Source of the DNA: Aestuariispira ectoiniformans
GTDB lineage: Bacteria; Pseudomonadota; Alphaproteobacteria; UBA8366; Aestuariispiraceae
Reading direction: 5' to 3'
Assembly: GCF_025136295.1 (NCBI RefSeq)
Contig: NZ_CP062788.1
Coordinates: 1,457,001 to 1,521,000, forward strand
DNA length: 64,000 nt
Both the position numbers and the translations under genes were made by a program. The notes under the pieces were generated by a model. That model saw nothing but the letters and a program-made list of their open reading frames with translations. It was not told the origin of the DNA and searched no databases. Shown here one piece after another: positions 8,199-17,955 of the stretch. Within the stretch, counting starts at the first letter, position 1, and every line of letters begins with the position of its first letter.

Positions 8199-8719
8199 TG
8201 CTGGAAATCCTGCGTCACACGCCGTCCTGGGTCTACATCGTATTCACGGCGATCCTCTATCTCGGCCTTTCAGCCTGTTTTTCGCAACGCCTTGAGATCA
8301 GACGGATCCTGTATTTGCCTGCTGTTTTCATTGTGCTTTCCGTTTATGGACTGATCATGGGCCAGACTTCGTCGTTTCTGGTGCCCCTGTCATGGGTCGG
8401 CGGCTTCGCGGTGGCCACGGGCGGAATGTACTATCTGACCCTGGCGAGGCGTCATCGCTACAGTCGCGACGGTGACTATCTGGTTGCCCCTGGAGATCCG
8501 GGCATCCTGATTGTGAGCATGTTCTTCTTTGCCGTTAAATTCTGGTTTGGCTATACCGCCGCGACCCGCCCGGAATGGACGGCCATGCCTTTGTATCCGA
8601 TATCCGACAATCTGTGTTCCGGATTGGTGGTCGGCTTCTTTGGCGGACGGGGATTGGCGCAATGGTCCATTGCAAAAAAAAGAACTCCTGAAGAGTTGGT
8701 GGCCCCCAATGGCGCATGA
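8198..8719 (+). CDS. DUF6622-like integral membrane protein
   Basis: A 173-residue protein with about four to five hydrophobic segments (near 10-28, 38-58, 62-80, 103-122 and 135-155). Its opening, MLEILRHTPSWV, is characteristic of the DUF6622 proteins of proteobacteria, whose function is unknown. ATG 8198 overlaps the upstream TGA. The reading frame also has a TTG one codon earlier. Its place inside the biosynthetic operon suggests a role in membrane anchoring or export of the product, but nothing in the sequence shows this directly. Confidence 0.6.
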   Translation: MLEILRHTPSWVYIVFTAILYLGLSACFSQRLEIRRILYLPAVFIVLSVYGLIMGQTSSFLVPLSWVGGFAVATGGMYYLTLARRHRYSRDGDYLVAPGDPGILIVSMFFFAVKFWFGYTAATRPEWTAMPLYPISDNLCSGLVVGFFGGRGLAQWSIAKKRTPEELVAPNGA

Positions 8720-9122
8720 AGATTTTCCCGGCCAGGATTGCCGCGACTATCTCGACCTCTGCCCGACGACACTGTCAGGGGCAGAACAGAACAGTTGCCG
8801 TTCTCCTATCAGTTGGCAGCGGGCGGAAAAATTGCGTGAGCAATATAGTGACTTCACAATTGTCGTGGAAACACTGAACCAGTTTGCCGTGCGGGCCACC
8901 CGCCAGGTTTTTCGCGAGAAGCTACTGGATGGGCTGAGGTTCATCCCGGCCAGTCTCCGTCATCTGAACATTGGTGATTTCGAGCGTGTCTCCGAATTGC
9001 GGGGAACGGTGGAGCAATCCGGCGAGTTCTATCGGGTGTCCATCATGGGATTGGATGCCAACCGGGAAGAGACCAACACGTGGGGAGAAATCCATGTGGC
9101 GCTGGTTTCCGAGGGGGGATAA
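8709..9122 (+). CDS. Small protein of unknown function in the biosynthetic operon
   Basis: A 137-residue soluble protein I do not recognise. The start ATG at 8709 lies 11 bases inside the preceding gene, and the stop TAA overlaps the next ATG, so it is firmly part of the operon. The N-terminal 35 residues contain four cysteines (CRDYLDLC, then NSC and a nearby single Cys at 10). The second half, with alternating strands (RGTVEQSGEFYRVSIMGLD, then WGEIHVALV), looks faintly like the end of a hotdog or MaoC-like fold, which would fit a dehydratase or thioesterase partner. That resemblance is weak and should not be used as a function. Confidence 0.6.
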   Translation: MAHEDFPGQDCRDYLDLCPTTLSGAEQNSCRSPISWQRAEKLREQYSDFTIVVETLNQFAVRATRQVFREKLLDGLRFIPASLRHLNIGDFERVSELRGTVEQSGEFYRVSIMGLDANREETNTWGEIHVALVSEGG

Positions 9123-9676
9123 TGCTGCAGATCATTAAACCATTCATAATATGGGCGCTATATCCCGCCATCGTAGAGCAGACCGGCAATAACCACCTTT
9201 TGGCAGCGGCGGCCTGCCTTATCCTGATCGTTGTCATTGCCCATGACAATCTCAGGCGTGGGTTTTTGATCGACTGGACCGCGTTTACCTATTTCGTTGT
9301 CGTCATTTTGCTGTCTCTGACAATCAGCGATCATTGGATTGTGGTTTATCCGATGGTGGCGATATCACTGGCATACACTCTGGCGTCAGGGCTCTCGCTT
9401 CTGTTCAGGCGGCCCTACACCTTGCAGTATGCCAAAAGCCAGACCTCGCCAGAGGTATGGTCGGACCCGCATTTCATCACCATCAATTTCCATCTGACCG
9501 GCATTTGGACGGTCATCTTTCTGCTGTGTTTCCTGTTGTCACTGGGGGCGGCTCTCTTTGAACCGTATTGGCCGATCTTTGTCCTGGTCAGGAACTGCCT
9601 GATCGCGGTCGGGCTTGTGATACCTGAGCAGTATCCCCGCCTCTATCTGGAAAAAGTGGAGGCGAAGCAGATATGA
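9122..9676 (+). CDS. Membrane protein of unknown function in the biosynthetic operon
   Basis: A 184-residue protein with about five transmembrane segments (near 5-20, 26-42, 50-66, 71-90 and 130-155). A conserved-looking cytoplasmic stretch, RRPYTLQYAKSQTSPEVW, precedes WSDPHFITINFHLTGIW. I know this pattern only from uncharacterised alphaproteobacterial membrane proteins. The start overlaps the upstream TAA, and the stop overlaps the next start as ATGA. With the DUF6622-like gene it gives the operon two small membrane proteins of unknown purpose. Confidence 0.6.
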   Translation: MLQIIKPFIIWALYPAIVEQTGNNHLLAAAACLILIVVIAHDNLRRGFLIDWTAFTYFVVVILLSLTISDHWIVVYPMVAISLAYTLASGLSLLFRRPYTLQYAKSQTSPEVWSDPHFITINFHLTGIWTVIFLLCFLLSLGAALFEPYWPIFVLVRNCLIAVGLVIPEQYPRLYLEKVEAKQI

Positions 9677-10050
9677 ACGCACTGAACAACCTGTTCATCC
9701 CGGGGGAGACCCATAGAGGCGCCGCCGACTATGAAACCACGGTCGAGATTAATCCCGACGACGCACTTTTCGATGTGCATTTCCCAAACATGCCAATCGT
9801 GCCCGGGGCCTGCCTCATTGGCTATGCGGCGCATTGCATAAGCCAATGGGCTGAGGGCGATAGGATTACTGTTCAATCTGTCCCGCGTGCGGTTTTCAAC
9901 TCGCCCGTGGTTCCCGGCATGAAGTTAAAGCTGCAGGTGGTTTTGTCGAGCAAGGCAGACGGGCAGGGGAAAGCTGTGTGCCGGTATCTATCCGACCAGG
10001 GAATGAGCGCCCAGGTCGTTTTGGAATTTTCATCCGCCGGAGGGGAATGA
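9673..10050 (+). CDS. FabZ/ApeI-like hotdog 3-hydroxyacyl-ACP dehydratase, atypical
   Basis: A 125-residue hotdog protein with the FabZ-type motif VHFPNMPIVPG, in which His36 matches the catalytic histidine of FabZ (GHFPxxPVxPG). The glutamate or aspartate normally carried on the following helix (IEAMAQ in FabZ) aligns with Gly50 in LIGYAAH and is missing. It may therefore be a weak dehydratase, an isomerase, or a binding partner. It follows a membrane protein gene with an ATGA overlap and precedes the ketoreductase gene. The reduction and dehydration pair would give a polyene or saturated chain if both are active. Confidence 0.75.
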   Translation: MNALNNLFIPGETHRGAADYETTVEINPDDALFDVHFPNMPIVPGACLIGYAAHCISQWAEGDRITVQSVPRAVFNSPVVPGMKLKLQVVLSSKADGQGKAVCRYLSDQGMSAQVVLEFSSAGGE

Positions 10051-10052
10051 TC

Positions 10053-10775
10053 ATGACGAATTGTGCAGTTGTCACTGGCGGTGTCCGGGGGATTGGACGC
10101 CAGATTGCACTGAAACTGGCAGATGCCGGATTTCAGGTTTTCGCAACCTATCGAAGCAACCGGGAGGCAGCGGAAAATGTGGAACGGGACTCCGGCGGGC
10201 GGATCAAGGCCATTCCGGTGGATGGCGGCGACATCCGCGCTGTGGAGGAATTCAGGGCGGTAGTTTTGCAAACTGGAACGCCGACGGTCCTGGTCAACAA
10301 TGCCGGTGTGACCGGCGATGGCCTGTTGATGGAAAACGGTATTCAGCGGATTGCCGAGAGCATGAACAACAACTTCATGGGAACGGTCAATTTCACGCTG
10401 ACCTTTCTGGACGATATGATGAAAAAGCGCGAAGGCAATATCATCAACCTGTCGTCCAGTGCGGCTCATAAAATTAAGCCCGGAAATGCGGCCTATGGCT
10501 GTTCCAAAATTGCCATTGAGCGTTTCTCCAAGGGCCTCGCCAAGGAAGTTGGCCGGTTCAACATCTTCGTTAACTGCGTTGCGCCCGGCTGGGTGGAAAC
10601 GGAAATGTTCAAGACATTTGCCGGGCCGCAGCGCAAAGAAATCCTCAAGGATATCCCGACAAGAAAGATTCTTCAGCCCGAGGAGGTTGCCCAGGTCGTG
10701 ACGGACCTGGCCATGCGCAGGACCAATACCACCGGTTCGGTCCTGACCTTAGGGAACGGCGAACAGATTATCTAG
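10053..10775 (+). CDS. FabG-like 3-oxoacyl-ACP reductase (SDR family)
   Basis: A 240-residue classical short-chain dehydrogenase. It has the NADP-binding TGGVRGIG at 8-15 and NNAG at 82-85, with a catalytic Ser135, Tyr148 and Lys152 (YGCSK). ATG 10053 is preferred because GGAGGGG lies 7 bases upstream; an in-frame ATG at 10047 overlaps the preceding stop. Reduction of beta-ketoacyl-ACP formed by the ketosynthase pair is the natural role. NNFMG after the active-site region and PGWVETEM are typical FabG blocks. Confidence 0.88.
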   Translation: MTNCAVVTGGVRGIGRQIALKLADAGFQVFATYRSNREAAENVERDSGGRIKAIPVDGGDIRAVEEFRAVVLQTGTPTVLVNNAGVTGDGLLMENGIQRIAESMNNNFMGTVNFTLTFLDDMMKKREGNIINLSSSAAHKIKPGNAAYGCSKIAIERFSKGLAKEVGRFNIFVNCVAPGWVETEMFKTFAGPQRKEILKDIPTRKILQPEEVAQVVTDLAMRRTNTTGSVLTLGNGEQII

Positions 10776-10787
10776 GGGGCGGTCGCG

Positions 10788-11642
10788 ATGACCACAGTGG
10801 CTGGAAGGGACGGTGTCTGTGAAGACCTGATGGGGTGGTTGTCAATTTATCAGCAGCGAATTGGCGTGACATTCCCATCTTCAGAGCCGACGGTCAGTGA
10901 TCTGAACCGGCTGACGCTGGCTCATATTCAGGCTTTTCCCTTCGAGATGCTGGACTATTTCCTCGATACGGCGCCTACGGTCGATTTGGACATCATACGC
11001 CAGAAGTTCCTTCTTGAATGTCGCGGGGGAGGCTGTTCCCAGCAAAATGCCCTGTTTGCAGAAGCGCTGCGCTTCCTGGGTGTGCGCTGTCATTATGGTA
11101 TGGCGCGTGTTCCCCGGGAAGATGGCCGCCCCAGTCCACGGGCCCATATGATTTTGTTCCTGGAATATCGGGGGCATACAAATTGGCTATGCGATGTCGG
11201 ATACGGCATGGGCGGGCCGCTTTATCCGTTGAGGATGGATCTTGGGGTAGTGCAAAAACAGGGGTGCCACGAATTCAGGATTGTTGCCGCCGACGCACAA
11301 TTTCTTGCCTTGGAGCGCTATTCCCAGGAGAGATGGAAGCGCTTGTATGTCTTCGATCTCCGCCACTACGATTTGCAGGATTTTGAACCGGCCAACTATT
11401 TCAATACGCTGTCACCGAAATCCATTTTTACAAGAAACCTTATCGTCAGCCGTCCGACCCTGGAAGGCGGAGTTCTGATCCGAAACCGAAATTTTATCTT
11501 TTGGGACGGCGAGGAGTACCGCAAGGAGGCGATCCAGTCCCTTGACCACCTTGTCTACCTTTTGCAAAGCCAGTTTCTGATCCGGGTTGAGCCGCTCGAT
11601 TTTGTGAACCTGCCGACAATGTTCAGGAGAATGGCCTCATGA
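10788..11642 (+). CDS. Arylamine N-acetyltransferase family protein (amide synthase candidate)
   Basis: A 284-residue NAT-fold protein with a cysteine-protease-like triad: Cys83 in CRGGGCSQQN (family RGGxCxExN), His120 in PRAHMILFL and Asp136 in LCDVGYG. The glutamate after the cysteine is replaced by Gln. Besides detoxifying acetyltransferases, this family includes amide synthases (RifF type) that release polyketide chains from carrier proteins onto an amine. The ACP, the KS pair and the amino-acid genes in the same locus favour a releasing or cyclising amide synthase. It starts 12 bases after the reductase gene. Confidence 0.8.
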   Translation: MTTVAGRDGVCEDLMGWLSIYQQRIGVTFPSSEPTVSDLNRLTLAHIQAFPFEMLDYFLDTAPTVDLDIIRQKFLLECRGGGCSQQNALFAEALRFLGVRCHYGMARVPREDGRPSPRAHMILFLEYRGHTNWLCDVGYGMGGPLYPLRMDLGVVQKQGCHEFRIVAADAQFLALERYSQERWKRLYVFDLRHYDLQDFEPANYFNTLSPKSIFTRNLIVSRPTLEGGVLIRNRNFIFWDGEEYRKEAIQSLDHLVYLLQSQFLIRVEPLDFVNLPTMFRRMAS

Positions 11643-11719
11643 CCGGCTGTCCTGATTTTTTCTGCTGCAGATGAGCCTGCGGCTGCCTTTAAAAATTTTG
11701 GTTCAATAGGGAGATTGCA

Positions 11720-13012
11720 ATGCCTAAATGTCTTCTGACAAACCCTGTGACAAATGACAACCTGCTTGCGCGCGACCTGAACAGGCGTGGGGTGGAATGC
11801 GCGGCCTTTATTGAAATGGACAAGATCAGCAAGGTGACGCAGGGTGCGGAGAACCGGGAACGGCAATTCGACCAAAGTCTTTACAGTGACTTCTACTTCT
11901 CTTTGGACGAACTTCCATCTTCTGAGGAACAGCCGTTTGATGCTGTCATTGCTGGGGGAGAACATGGGGTGCAGTCGGCTGAATTGATCAGCAGTCTTTT
12001 CGGGTTGCCCGGCAATGACCCGGAAACCACGGATTGGCGGCGCGACAAGGAAAGCATGCAGGCCCGCCTCTGCGATGTTGGACTTCCACAAATCAGGAGC
12101 GTGGGGATCGGTCCCGGGGACGGTGTGGACAAGGTCCTGTCCGTAATACCGGAAGGTCCTTATATCCTCAAACCTGTCTCGGCAGCCGGGGGGCAGTCAT
12201 TCCGTTACTGCGATACCCCGCATTCTTTGGAGGAGGCGATCTCCGGCATCGAATGGGGTGGATACAATTGCACCTGGAGCAGCAACGACAAGTTTCTTGT
12301 GCAGGAGTATATATCAGGGCCGGAATTTGCGATCGACCTGGTGATACGCGGTGACGAAATGGTTGTGGCGGCGATTAGCCGCTATGTCCGCCTATCCGAT
12401 ATGGGCCATTGGGACTTTCCGCAGGTAAAACGGTTTCTGGTTATCGAGGACCCGGAAAATCCTGAATTTGAGCCGATGAAAGAAAAGGCGCGCAAATGCG
12501 CTGCGGCCCTTGGTATCCGCCAGGGGGCGGCGCATATGGAATTCCTGCGGAGCGATCACGGCTGGCATATGGTCGAGGTTGGCGCCCGTCTGCACGGTCA
12601 CTTGGTGCCCGATCTGTTTTCCAGTTGCTACGAAAATGACCTTCTGACCAGTTTCTATCGATGCTATTTCGAACCTTCCAAGGCGCTTGAACCGGGGCGT
12701 TTGAAAAAGCATGCGATGCAGTCTTTCGTGGTCTCGGAACTGTCCGGCATCTCAAGCGGTTTTGCGCCTGCAGAGGATGCCTGGATGAAAGAATGCGATA
12801 GTCTCGTCACCAAGGAAATCCTCTACCATGCGGGTGAGAATTTCCCGCGCACCATCGACAGTATCACCACGCCCGCCCATGGTTTTCTGGCCCATCCCGA
12901 ACAGAAACGCCTGCTAGAAGATGTCTGTGAGTTCGACCGGATCATGAACAATCAGTTCAACGGCAGGCCATACAGCATCGATGAGCTGACGCAATGGGTA
13001 ACAGGGCAATAG
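11720..13012 (+). CDS. ATP-grasp carboxylate-amine ligase
   Basis: A 430-residue ATP-grasp enzyme. The ATP lysine is Lys151 in ILKPVSAAGGQS. The second conserved segment is FLVQEYISGPEFAIDLV, and the metal-binding end is MEFLRSDHGWHMVEVGARLHG. Enzymes of this build join a carboxylate, via an acyl phosphate, to an amine. Relatives include bacilysin synthetase (BacD) and BtrJ, which loads glutamate on a carrier protein. A 77-base gap with AGGGAGA before the ATG separates it from the NAT gene. It is the last gene of the locus; the next feature is a convergent tRNA. It could join the unusual amino acid to the acyl chain, to the ACP or to another amino acid. Confidence 0.85.
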   Translation: MPKCLLTNPVTNDNLLARDLNRRGVECAAFIEMDKISKVTQGAENRERQFDQSLYSDFYFSLDELPSSEEQPFDAVIAGGEHGVQSAELISSLFGLPGNDPETTDWRRDKESMQARLCDVGLPQIRSVGIGPGDGVDKVLSVIPEGPYILKPVSAAGGQSFRYCDTPHSLEEAISGIEWGGYNCTWSSNDKFLVQEYISGPEFAIDLVIRGDEMVVAAISRYVRLSDMGHWDFPQVKRFLVIEDPENPEFEPMKEKARKCAAALGIRQGAAHMEFLRSDHGWHMVEVGARLHGHLVPDLFSSCYENDLLTSFYRCYFEPSKALEPGRLKKHAMQSFVVSELSGISSGFAPAEDAWMKECDSLVTKEILYHAGENFPRTIDSITTPAHGFLAHPEQKRLLEDVCEFDRIMNNQFNGRPYSIDELTQWVTGQ

Positions 13013-13069
13013 ATATCTGCACACAAAGCCAGGATGGCACGGATTGTGGCGAGCTGTTTGGGAGGAAAA

Positions 13070-13159
13070 TGGCGGAGAGACAGGGATTCGAACCCTGGGT
13101 ACTGTTGCCAGCACAACGGTTTTCGAGACCGCCCCGTTCGACCACTCCGGCACCTCTCC
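13070..13159 (-). tRNA. tRNA-Ser(CGA), CCA encoded
   Basis: Read on the minus strand, the gene begins GGAGAGGTGCCGGAGTGGTC and ends in CTCTCC, a discriminator G and an encoded CCA (13070-13072). The anticodon arm is GCGGT-CTCGAAA-ACCGT, giving anticodon CGA for UCG codons. The long variable arm and the GGTTCGAATCC T-loop are typical of serine tRNA. Its 3' end faces the biosynthetic locus. Confidence 0.95.
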
Positions 13160-13476
13160 GCAAAAATCAGAAGTGTTTTCTGTGGTCCATCGGTGGACGC
13201 GCGGGAAACTACTCGAAGCGGACCGGGCCTGCAAGAGTGGATTTGATGCTTTCATGGCGCTTTTTTGCGTTCAGTGACGCCAGGGGGGCGGAAAGCGTGG
13301 GAGAAACGTTGACTCCGACAGCGCAATGCGTATATAAGCGGCGCAAGCGCGAGGCGGAGTTCTCGCGTGCTTTTGTTTGCGCAGCTCGAGGTATCCGGCA
13401 TGGGGCCGGCCGAAAGGCAAGTATTTCCGGGGTTTCCGGAGGTCACCGAAGGGCGCGGAATTAAGAGAGAGTTGAT
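13160..13476 (+). promoter_or_regulatory. rplU promoter (13309-13336) and leader
   Basis: The gap between the tRNA and rplU holds a good sigma-70-type promoter: TTGACT at 13309-13314 and TATATA at 13331-13336, spaced 16 bp. Transcription from it gives a leader of about 130 bases containing small GC-rich hairpins (around 13390-13445), and an AGAGAGAG ribosome site before rplU. Ribosomal-protein leaders are often autoregulated, but no known leader fold was recognised here. The tRNA promoter must lie in the left part, on the minus strand. Confidence 0.65.
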
Positions 13477-13899
13477 ATGTTCGCAGTAGTTAAGACCGGC
13501 GGCAAGCAGTACCGCGTCGCCAAAGACGATGTCATCAAGGTCGAAAAGCTGGAAGGCGAAGCCGGCAGCAAAATCGTCCTCGAAGACGTCCTGATGGTTT
13601 CCGACGGCGACAAGCCGACCGTTGGGTCCCCGCTCGTTGAAGGCGCTGCCGTTGAGGCAGAAGTCCTGGAGCAGGGTAAAGGCGAGAAGATTATTGTCTT
13701 CAAGAAAAAGCGCCGTCATAACTATCGCCGTAAACGCGGTCACCGCCAGGAACTGACGGTTCTGCGCATCACCGACATCACCGTTGGTGGCGCGAAGAAA
13801 GCGAAAGCCAAAGCGGCTGAAAAGAAAGCTCCGGCCAAGAAGGCAGCTGCCAAAAAGGCAACCGCCAAGAAAGCCGCGGCTAAGAAGTCTGACGATTAA
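13477..13899 (+). CDS. rplU: 50S ribosomal protein L21 (bL21)
   Basis: A 140-residue protein beginning [18 protein letters not shown], the L21 signature, with [17 protein letters not shown] later. The core ends near residue 103. A Lys/Ala-rich tail of about 35 residues (repeats of the AKKAA type) follows, as is common in alphaproteobacterial L21. It binds 23S rRNA in the large subunit. rpmA follows after 17 bases with an AGAGGAG ribosome site, the usual operon. Confidence 0.98.
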   Translation: MFAVVKTGGKQYRVAKDDVIKVEKLEGEAGSKIVLEDVLMVSDGDKPTVGSPLVEGAAVEAEVLEQGKGEKIIVFKKKRRHNYRRKRGHRQELTVLRITDITVGGAKKAKAKAAEKKAPAKKAAAKKATAKKAAAKKSDD

Positions 13900-13916
13900 G
13901 AGAGGAGCATTAAACC

Positions 13917-14183
13917 ATGGCTCATAAAAAAGCAGGTGGTAGCTCACGTAACGGTCGCGACTCAGCAGGTCGCCGCTTGGGCGTGAAAAAGTTCGGTGGC
14001 GAAAGCGTCGTTCCGGGCAACATCATTATGCGTCAGCGCGGCACGAAAGTGCACCCGGGTGCAAACGTTGGTATGGGCAAGGACCACACCCTGTTTGCGA
14101 CGGTTGAAGGTAATGTGCAGTTCCGCAAAACGCGGGCGCGCACGACCGTATCCGTTACCCCGTTGCCGGAAGCCGCTGAATAA
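13917..14183 (+). CDS. rpmA: 50S ribosomal protein L27 (bL27)
   Basis: An 88-residue L27 beginning [16 protein letters not shown], with LGVKKFGGE and the [10 protein letters not shown] block typical of the family. The N-terminal arm reaches toward the peptidyl-transferase centre. It is second in the rplU-rpmA operon, and a strong intrinsic terminator follows 30 bases after the stop. Confidence 0.98.
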   Translation: MAHKKAGGSSRNGRDSAGRRLGVKKFGGESVVPGNIIMRQRGTKVHPGANVGMGKDHTLFATVEGNVQFRKTRARTTVSVTPLPEAAE

Positions 14184-14212
14184 CGGCCTTCCCGCGCGCG
14201 GATAATTTCGAG

Positions 14213-14245
14213 AAAGGGAATGGCCACAGGGCCATTCCCTTTTTC
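14213..14245 (+). terminator. Rho-independent terminator after rplU-rpmA
   Basis: A perfect 13-bp stem AAAGGGAATGGCC / GGCCATTCCCTTT (14213-14225 and 14230-14242) with a 4-base loop, ending in a run of five T (14240-14244). It separates the ribosomal operon from obgE. Confidence 0.88.
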
Positions 14246-14281
14246 TGTCTTCGAAGTTTAGTAGACCCTGCGGGGTTGTGA

Positions 14282-15364
<1,083 letters not shown>

Positions 15365-15451
15365 CCGCCGATGAGGTGTCGGCGGCCAAATGCCTGATGG
15401 ATCAGGCGCGGTTTGATACTGGAATTGGTTGCTCATTCACGGGACGGAAAA

Positions 15452-16579
15452 ATGTCCGGATTTTCACTAGAACAGGCGAAACGTGTTGTCATAAAAATCG
15501 GGTCGGCTCTGCTGGTCGACGAACAGGGCGTTGTCCGGCAGGCCTGGCTGGACGCGCTTGCGGATGATATCGCGGCCCTTCGGGCAGCGGGGAAGGACGT
15601 GCTGATTGTCTCATCCGGCTCCATTGCGGTCGGGCGTCGTCATCTGCGGCTTGGCGCAGGTGCGTTGAAGCTGGAGGAAAAGCAGGCCAGTGCGGCAACG
15701 GGGCAGATTCGGTTGGCGCATGCCTATCAGGAGGCCCTGGCGCGGCACGATGTGACGGTTGCGCAGATTTTGGTAACCCTGGCGGATACAGAGGAACGCC
15801 GCCGTCATCTCAACGCCCGCAATACGGTTCTACAGCTTCTGAAGCTTGGGGCGGTGCCGGTGATCAACGAAAATGACACGGTCGCAACGGAGGAAATCCG
15901 TTATGGCGATAACGACCGGCTGGCCGCACGCGTGGCGACCATGGTCAGTGCGGATGCGTTGATCCTGCTGTCTGATATCGATGGTTTGTATACGGGCGAC
16001 CCGCGCAGGGACCCGAATGCGCGTCACATTCCCGAGGTAAACCAGATCACGCCAGAGATCGAGGCCATGGCGGGTGATGCTCCGGAAGGTATTTCGACCG
16101 GTGGCATGGTAACCAAGCTTGCGGCGGCGAAAATCGCGGTGACAGGTGGCTGTAACATGGCGATTGCGCTGGGCAAGGAAGCACATCCGATACAGCATCT
16201 GCTGGATGGTGGGCGCTGTAGCTGGTTCACACCTTCCATGAAGCCGCTGGTGGCGCGCAAGCGCTGGATTGCAGGTGCAATCAACCCGACGGGTGAGATT
16301 GAGGTGGATGCGGGTGCGGAAAAGGCCCTGGGCAGCGGTAAAAGCCTCTTGCCGGCTGGTGTTACAGGCGTAATCGGCAGTTTTGACCGCGGCGATGCCG
16401 TGCTTTTGAAGTCGGCGGACGGGCGTCGCCTCGGTGTCGGGCTCGCTGCCTATTCCGCCGAGGATGCGGCAAAGATTGTCGGGCGAAAGTCGTCGGAACT
16501 GAAGGCAATCCTGGGATATGATGGCCGTTCCGAGATGGTGCATCGGGATGATCTGGCCTTGGAAGGTCACGGCGGCTGA
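15452..16579 (+). CDS. proB: Glutamate 5-kinase
   Basis: A 375-residue ProB: amino-acid-kinase domain ([12 protein letters not shown] at the start; [26 protein letters not shown]-type block [15 protein letters not shown]) followed by a C-terminal PUA domain (after about residue 285). It phosphorylates glutamate, the first step of proline synthesis. ATG 15452 has GGGACGGA just upstream; the open frame extends to 15413 but lacks a better start. proA follows after 59 bases. Confidence 0.97.
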   Translation: MSGFSLEQAKRVVIKIGSALLVDEQGVVRQAWLDALADDIAALRAAGKDVLIVSSGSIAVGRRHLRLGAGALKLEEKQASAATGQIRLAHAYQEALARHDVTVAQILVTLADTEERRRHLNARNTVLQLLKLGAVPVINENDTVATEEIRYGDNDRLAARVATMVSADALILLSDIDGLYTGDPRRDPNARHIPEVNQITPEIEAMAGDAPEGISTGGMVTKLAAAKIAVTGGCNMAIALGKEAHPIQHLLDGGRCSWFTPSMKPLVARKRWIAGAINPTGEIEVDAGAEKALGSGKSLLPAGVTGVIGSFDRGDAVLLKSADGRRLGVGLAAYSAEDAAKIVGRKSSELKAILGYDGRSEMVHRDDLALEGHGG

Positions 16580-16638
16580 CGCCGGGCTTTTGTAAGATGT
16601 TGTAGGGCGCTGGGTAGAGCGCGATCGGGAGACGAGAG

Positions 16639-17925
16639 ATGGGTATGTCGGCAGAAGTGAAGCAAGGGCAGGATGTAGAGGCGCTGGTGCGCGATATGGG
16701 TGTCAGGGCGCGTGAGGCGTCGCATGCGCTGGGGCTGGCCTCTTCTGAGAATAAGGCGCGGGCGCTGAAGGTCGCAGCGCGTATCCTGCGCGAACGTCAG
16801 GCGGAGATCATTGCCGCCAATGAAAAGGATATGGAATTTGGCCGTGCCAAGGGCCTGTCCGCGGCGATGATGGACCGTCTGATGCTGGATGCAGCACGGG
16901 TTGAGGCCATGGCCGCCGGTGTCGAATCCATTGCCGATTTGAAAGACCCCGTGGGGGACGTTCTCGCGGAATGGGAACGCCCGAACGGGTTGAAGATCGC
17001 CCGTGTGCGGGTGCCGCTCGGTGTCATCGGCGTGATCTATGAATCCCGCCCCAATGTGACGGCTGATGCCGGGGCGCTTTGTGTGAAGGCGGGGAACGCC
17101 GTGATCCTGCGGGGTGGCTCAGAGAGCCTGAACTCCTCGTCTTTGATTGCGGATTGCCTGCGCGCCGGGATGCGCGAAGGCGGCCTGCCGGAAGATGCGG
17201 TACAGATGATCCCGACCCGTGACCGTGATGCGGTTGGCGCGTTGTTGCGGATGAACGAACATGTGGACGTGATTGTGCCCCGTGGTGGGCGCGGCCTGAT
17301 CGAACGGGTGATGACGGATGCCCGCATGCCGGTTTTTGCCCATCTGGAAGGGCTCTGCCATCTCTACATCCATGAAAAGGCCGATCCGCAGAAGGCGCTG
17401 GACCTTGCCCTGAATGCCAAAATGCGCCGGACGGGAATCTGTGGCGCGATGGAAACGCTGTTGGTGGACCGGACGGTGGCACAGGATCTGCTGCCGCCGA
17501 TTCTGGACGGACTGGCCGGAGTAGGCTGCGAATTGCGTGGTGACGAGGCCGTGCAGGTGCTGGATGCGCGGGTGAAGGCCGCGACATCGGACGACTGGAC
17601 CACGGAATATCTGGATGCAATTCTGTCGATCAAGGTCGTCGATGGCCTGGATGATGCGGTGGACCATATCAATCATCTTGGTTCTCACCATACGGATTCC
17701 ATCGTTACCGAAGATGCAACGGCGGCGGAGGCTTTCCTGCAAAAGGTCGATAGCGCGATCGTCATGCATAACGCCTCCACACAATTTGCCGATGGCGGTG
17801 AATTCGGAATGGGGGCGGAAATCGGGATTTCCACGGGCCGTATGCATGCCCGTGGCCCGGTCGGTGCGGAACAGTTGACAAGCTTTAAATATCTGGTGCG
17901 CGGCACCGGCCAGACCCGGCCGTAG
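16639..17925 (+). CDS. proA: Gamma-glutamyl phosphate reductase
   Basis: A 428-residue ProA of the aldehyde dehydrogenase superfamily. Blocks seen include [17 protein letters not shown], the nucleotide-binding GNAVILRGG, and [15 protein letters not shown], which contains the catalytic cysteine. The C-terminal [13 protein letters not shown] is characteristic. It reduces glutamyl-5-phosphate to the semialdehyde. ATG 16639 follows GGGAGACGAGAG; a second in-frame ATG lies two codons later. Confidence 0.97.
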   Translation: MGMSAEVKQGQDVEALVRDMGVRAREASHALGLASSENKARALKVAARILRERQAEIIAANEKDMEFGRAKGLSAAMMDRLMLDAARVEAMAAGVESIADLKDPVGDVLAEWERPNGLKIARVRVPLGVIGVIYESRPNVTADAGALCVKAGNAVILRGGSESLNSSSLIADCLRAGMREGGLPEDAVQMIPTRDRDAVGALLRMNEHVDVIVPRGGRGLIERVMTDARMPVFAHLEGLCHLYIHEKADPQKALDLALNAKMRRTGICGAMETLLVDRTVAQDLLPPILDGLAGVGCELRGDEAVQVLDARVKAATSDDWTTEYLDAILSIKVVDGLDDAVDHINHLGSHHTDSIVTEDATAAEAFLQKVDSAIVMHNASTQFADGGEFGMGAEIGISTGRMHARGPVGAEQLTSFKYLVRGTGQTRP

Positions 17926-17955
17926 GCGGGGAAAGCCGGACGGGGGGCGATTGCG

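Noticed and set aside
1-13012. Aryl polyene cluster
   Set aside because: It lacks the ammonia-lyase, acyltransferase and outer-membrane genes of that class, and has NAT, ATP-grasp and amino-acid enzymes that such clusters do not.
13780-13899. Short Lys/Ala repeats at the end of rplU as a CRISPR-like or tandem repeat
   Set aside because: They are codon-level repeats within the L21 tail, in frame and of protein origin; no spacer pattern.
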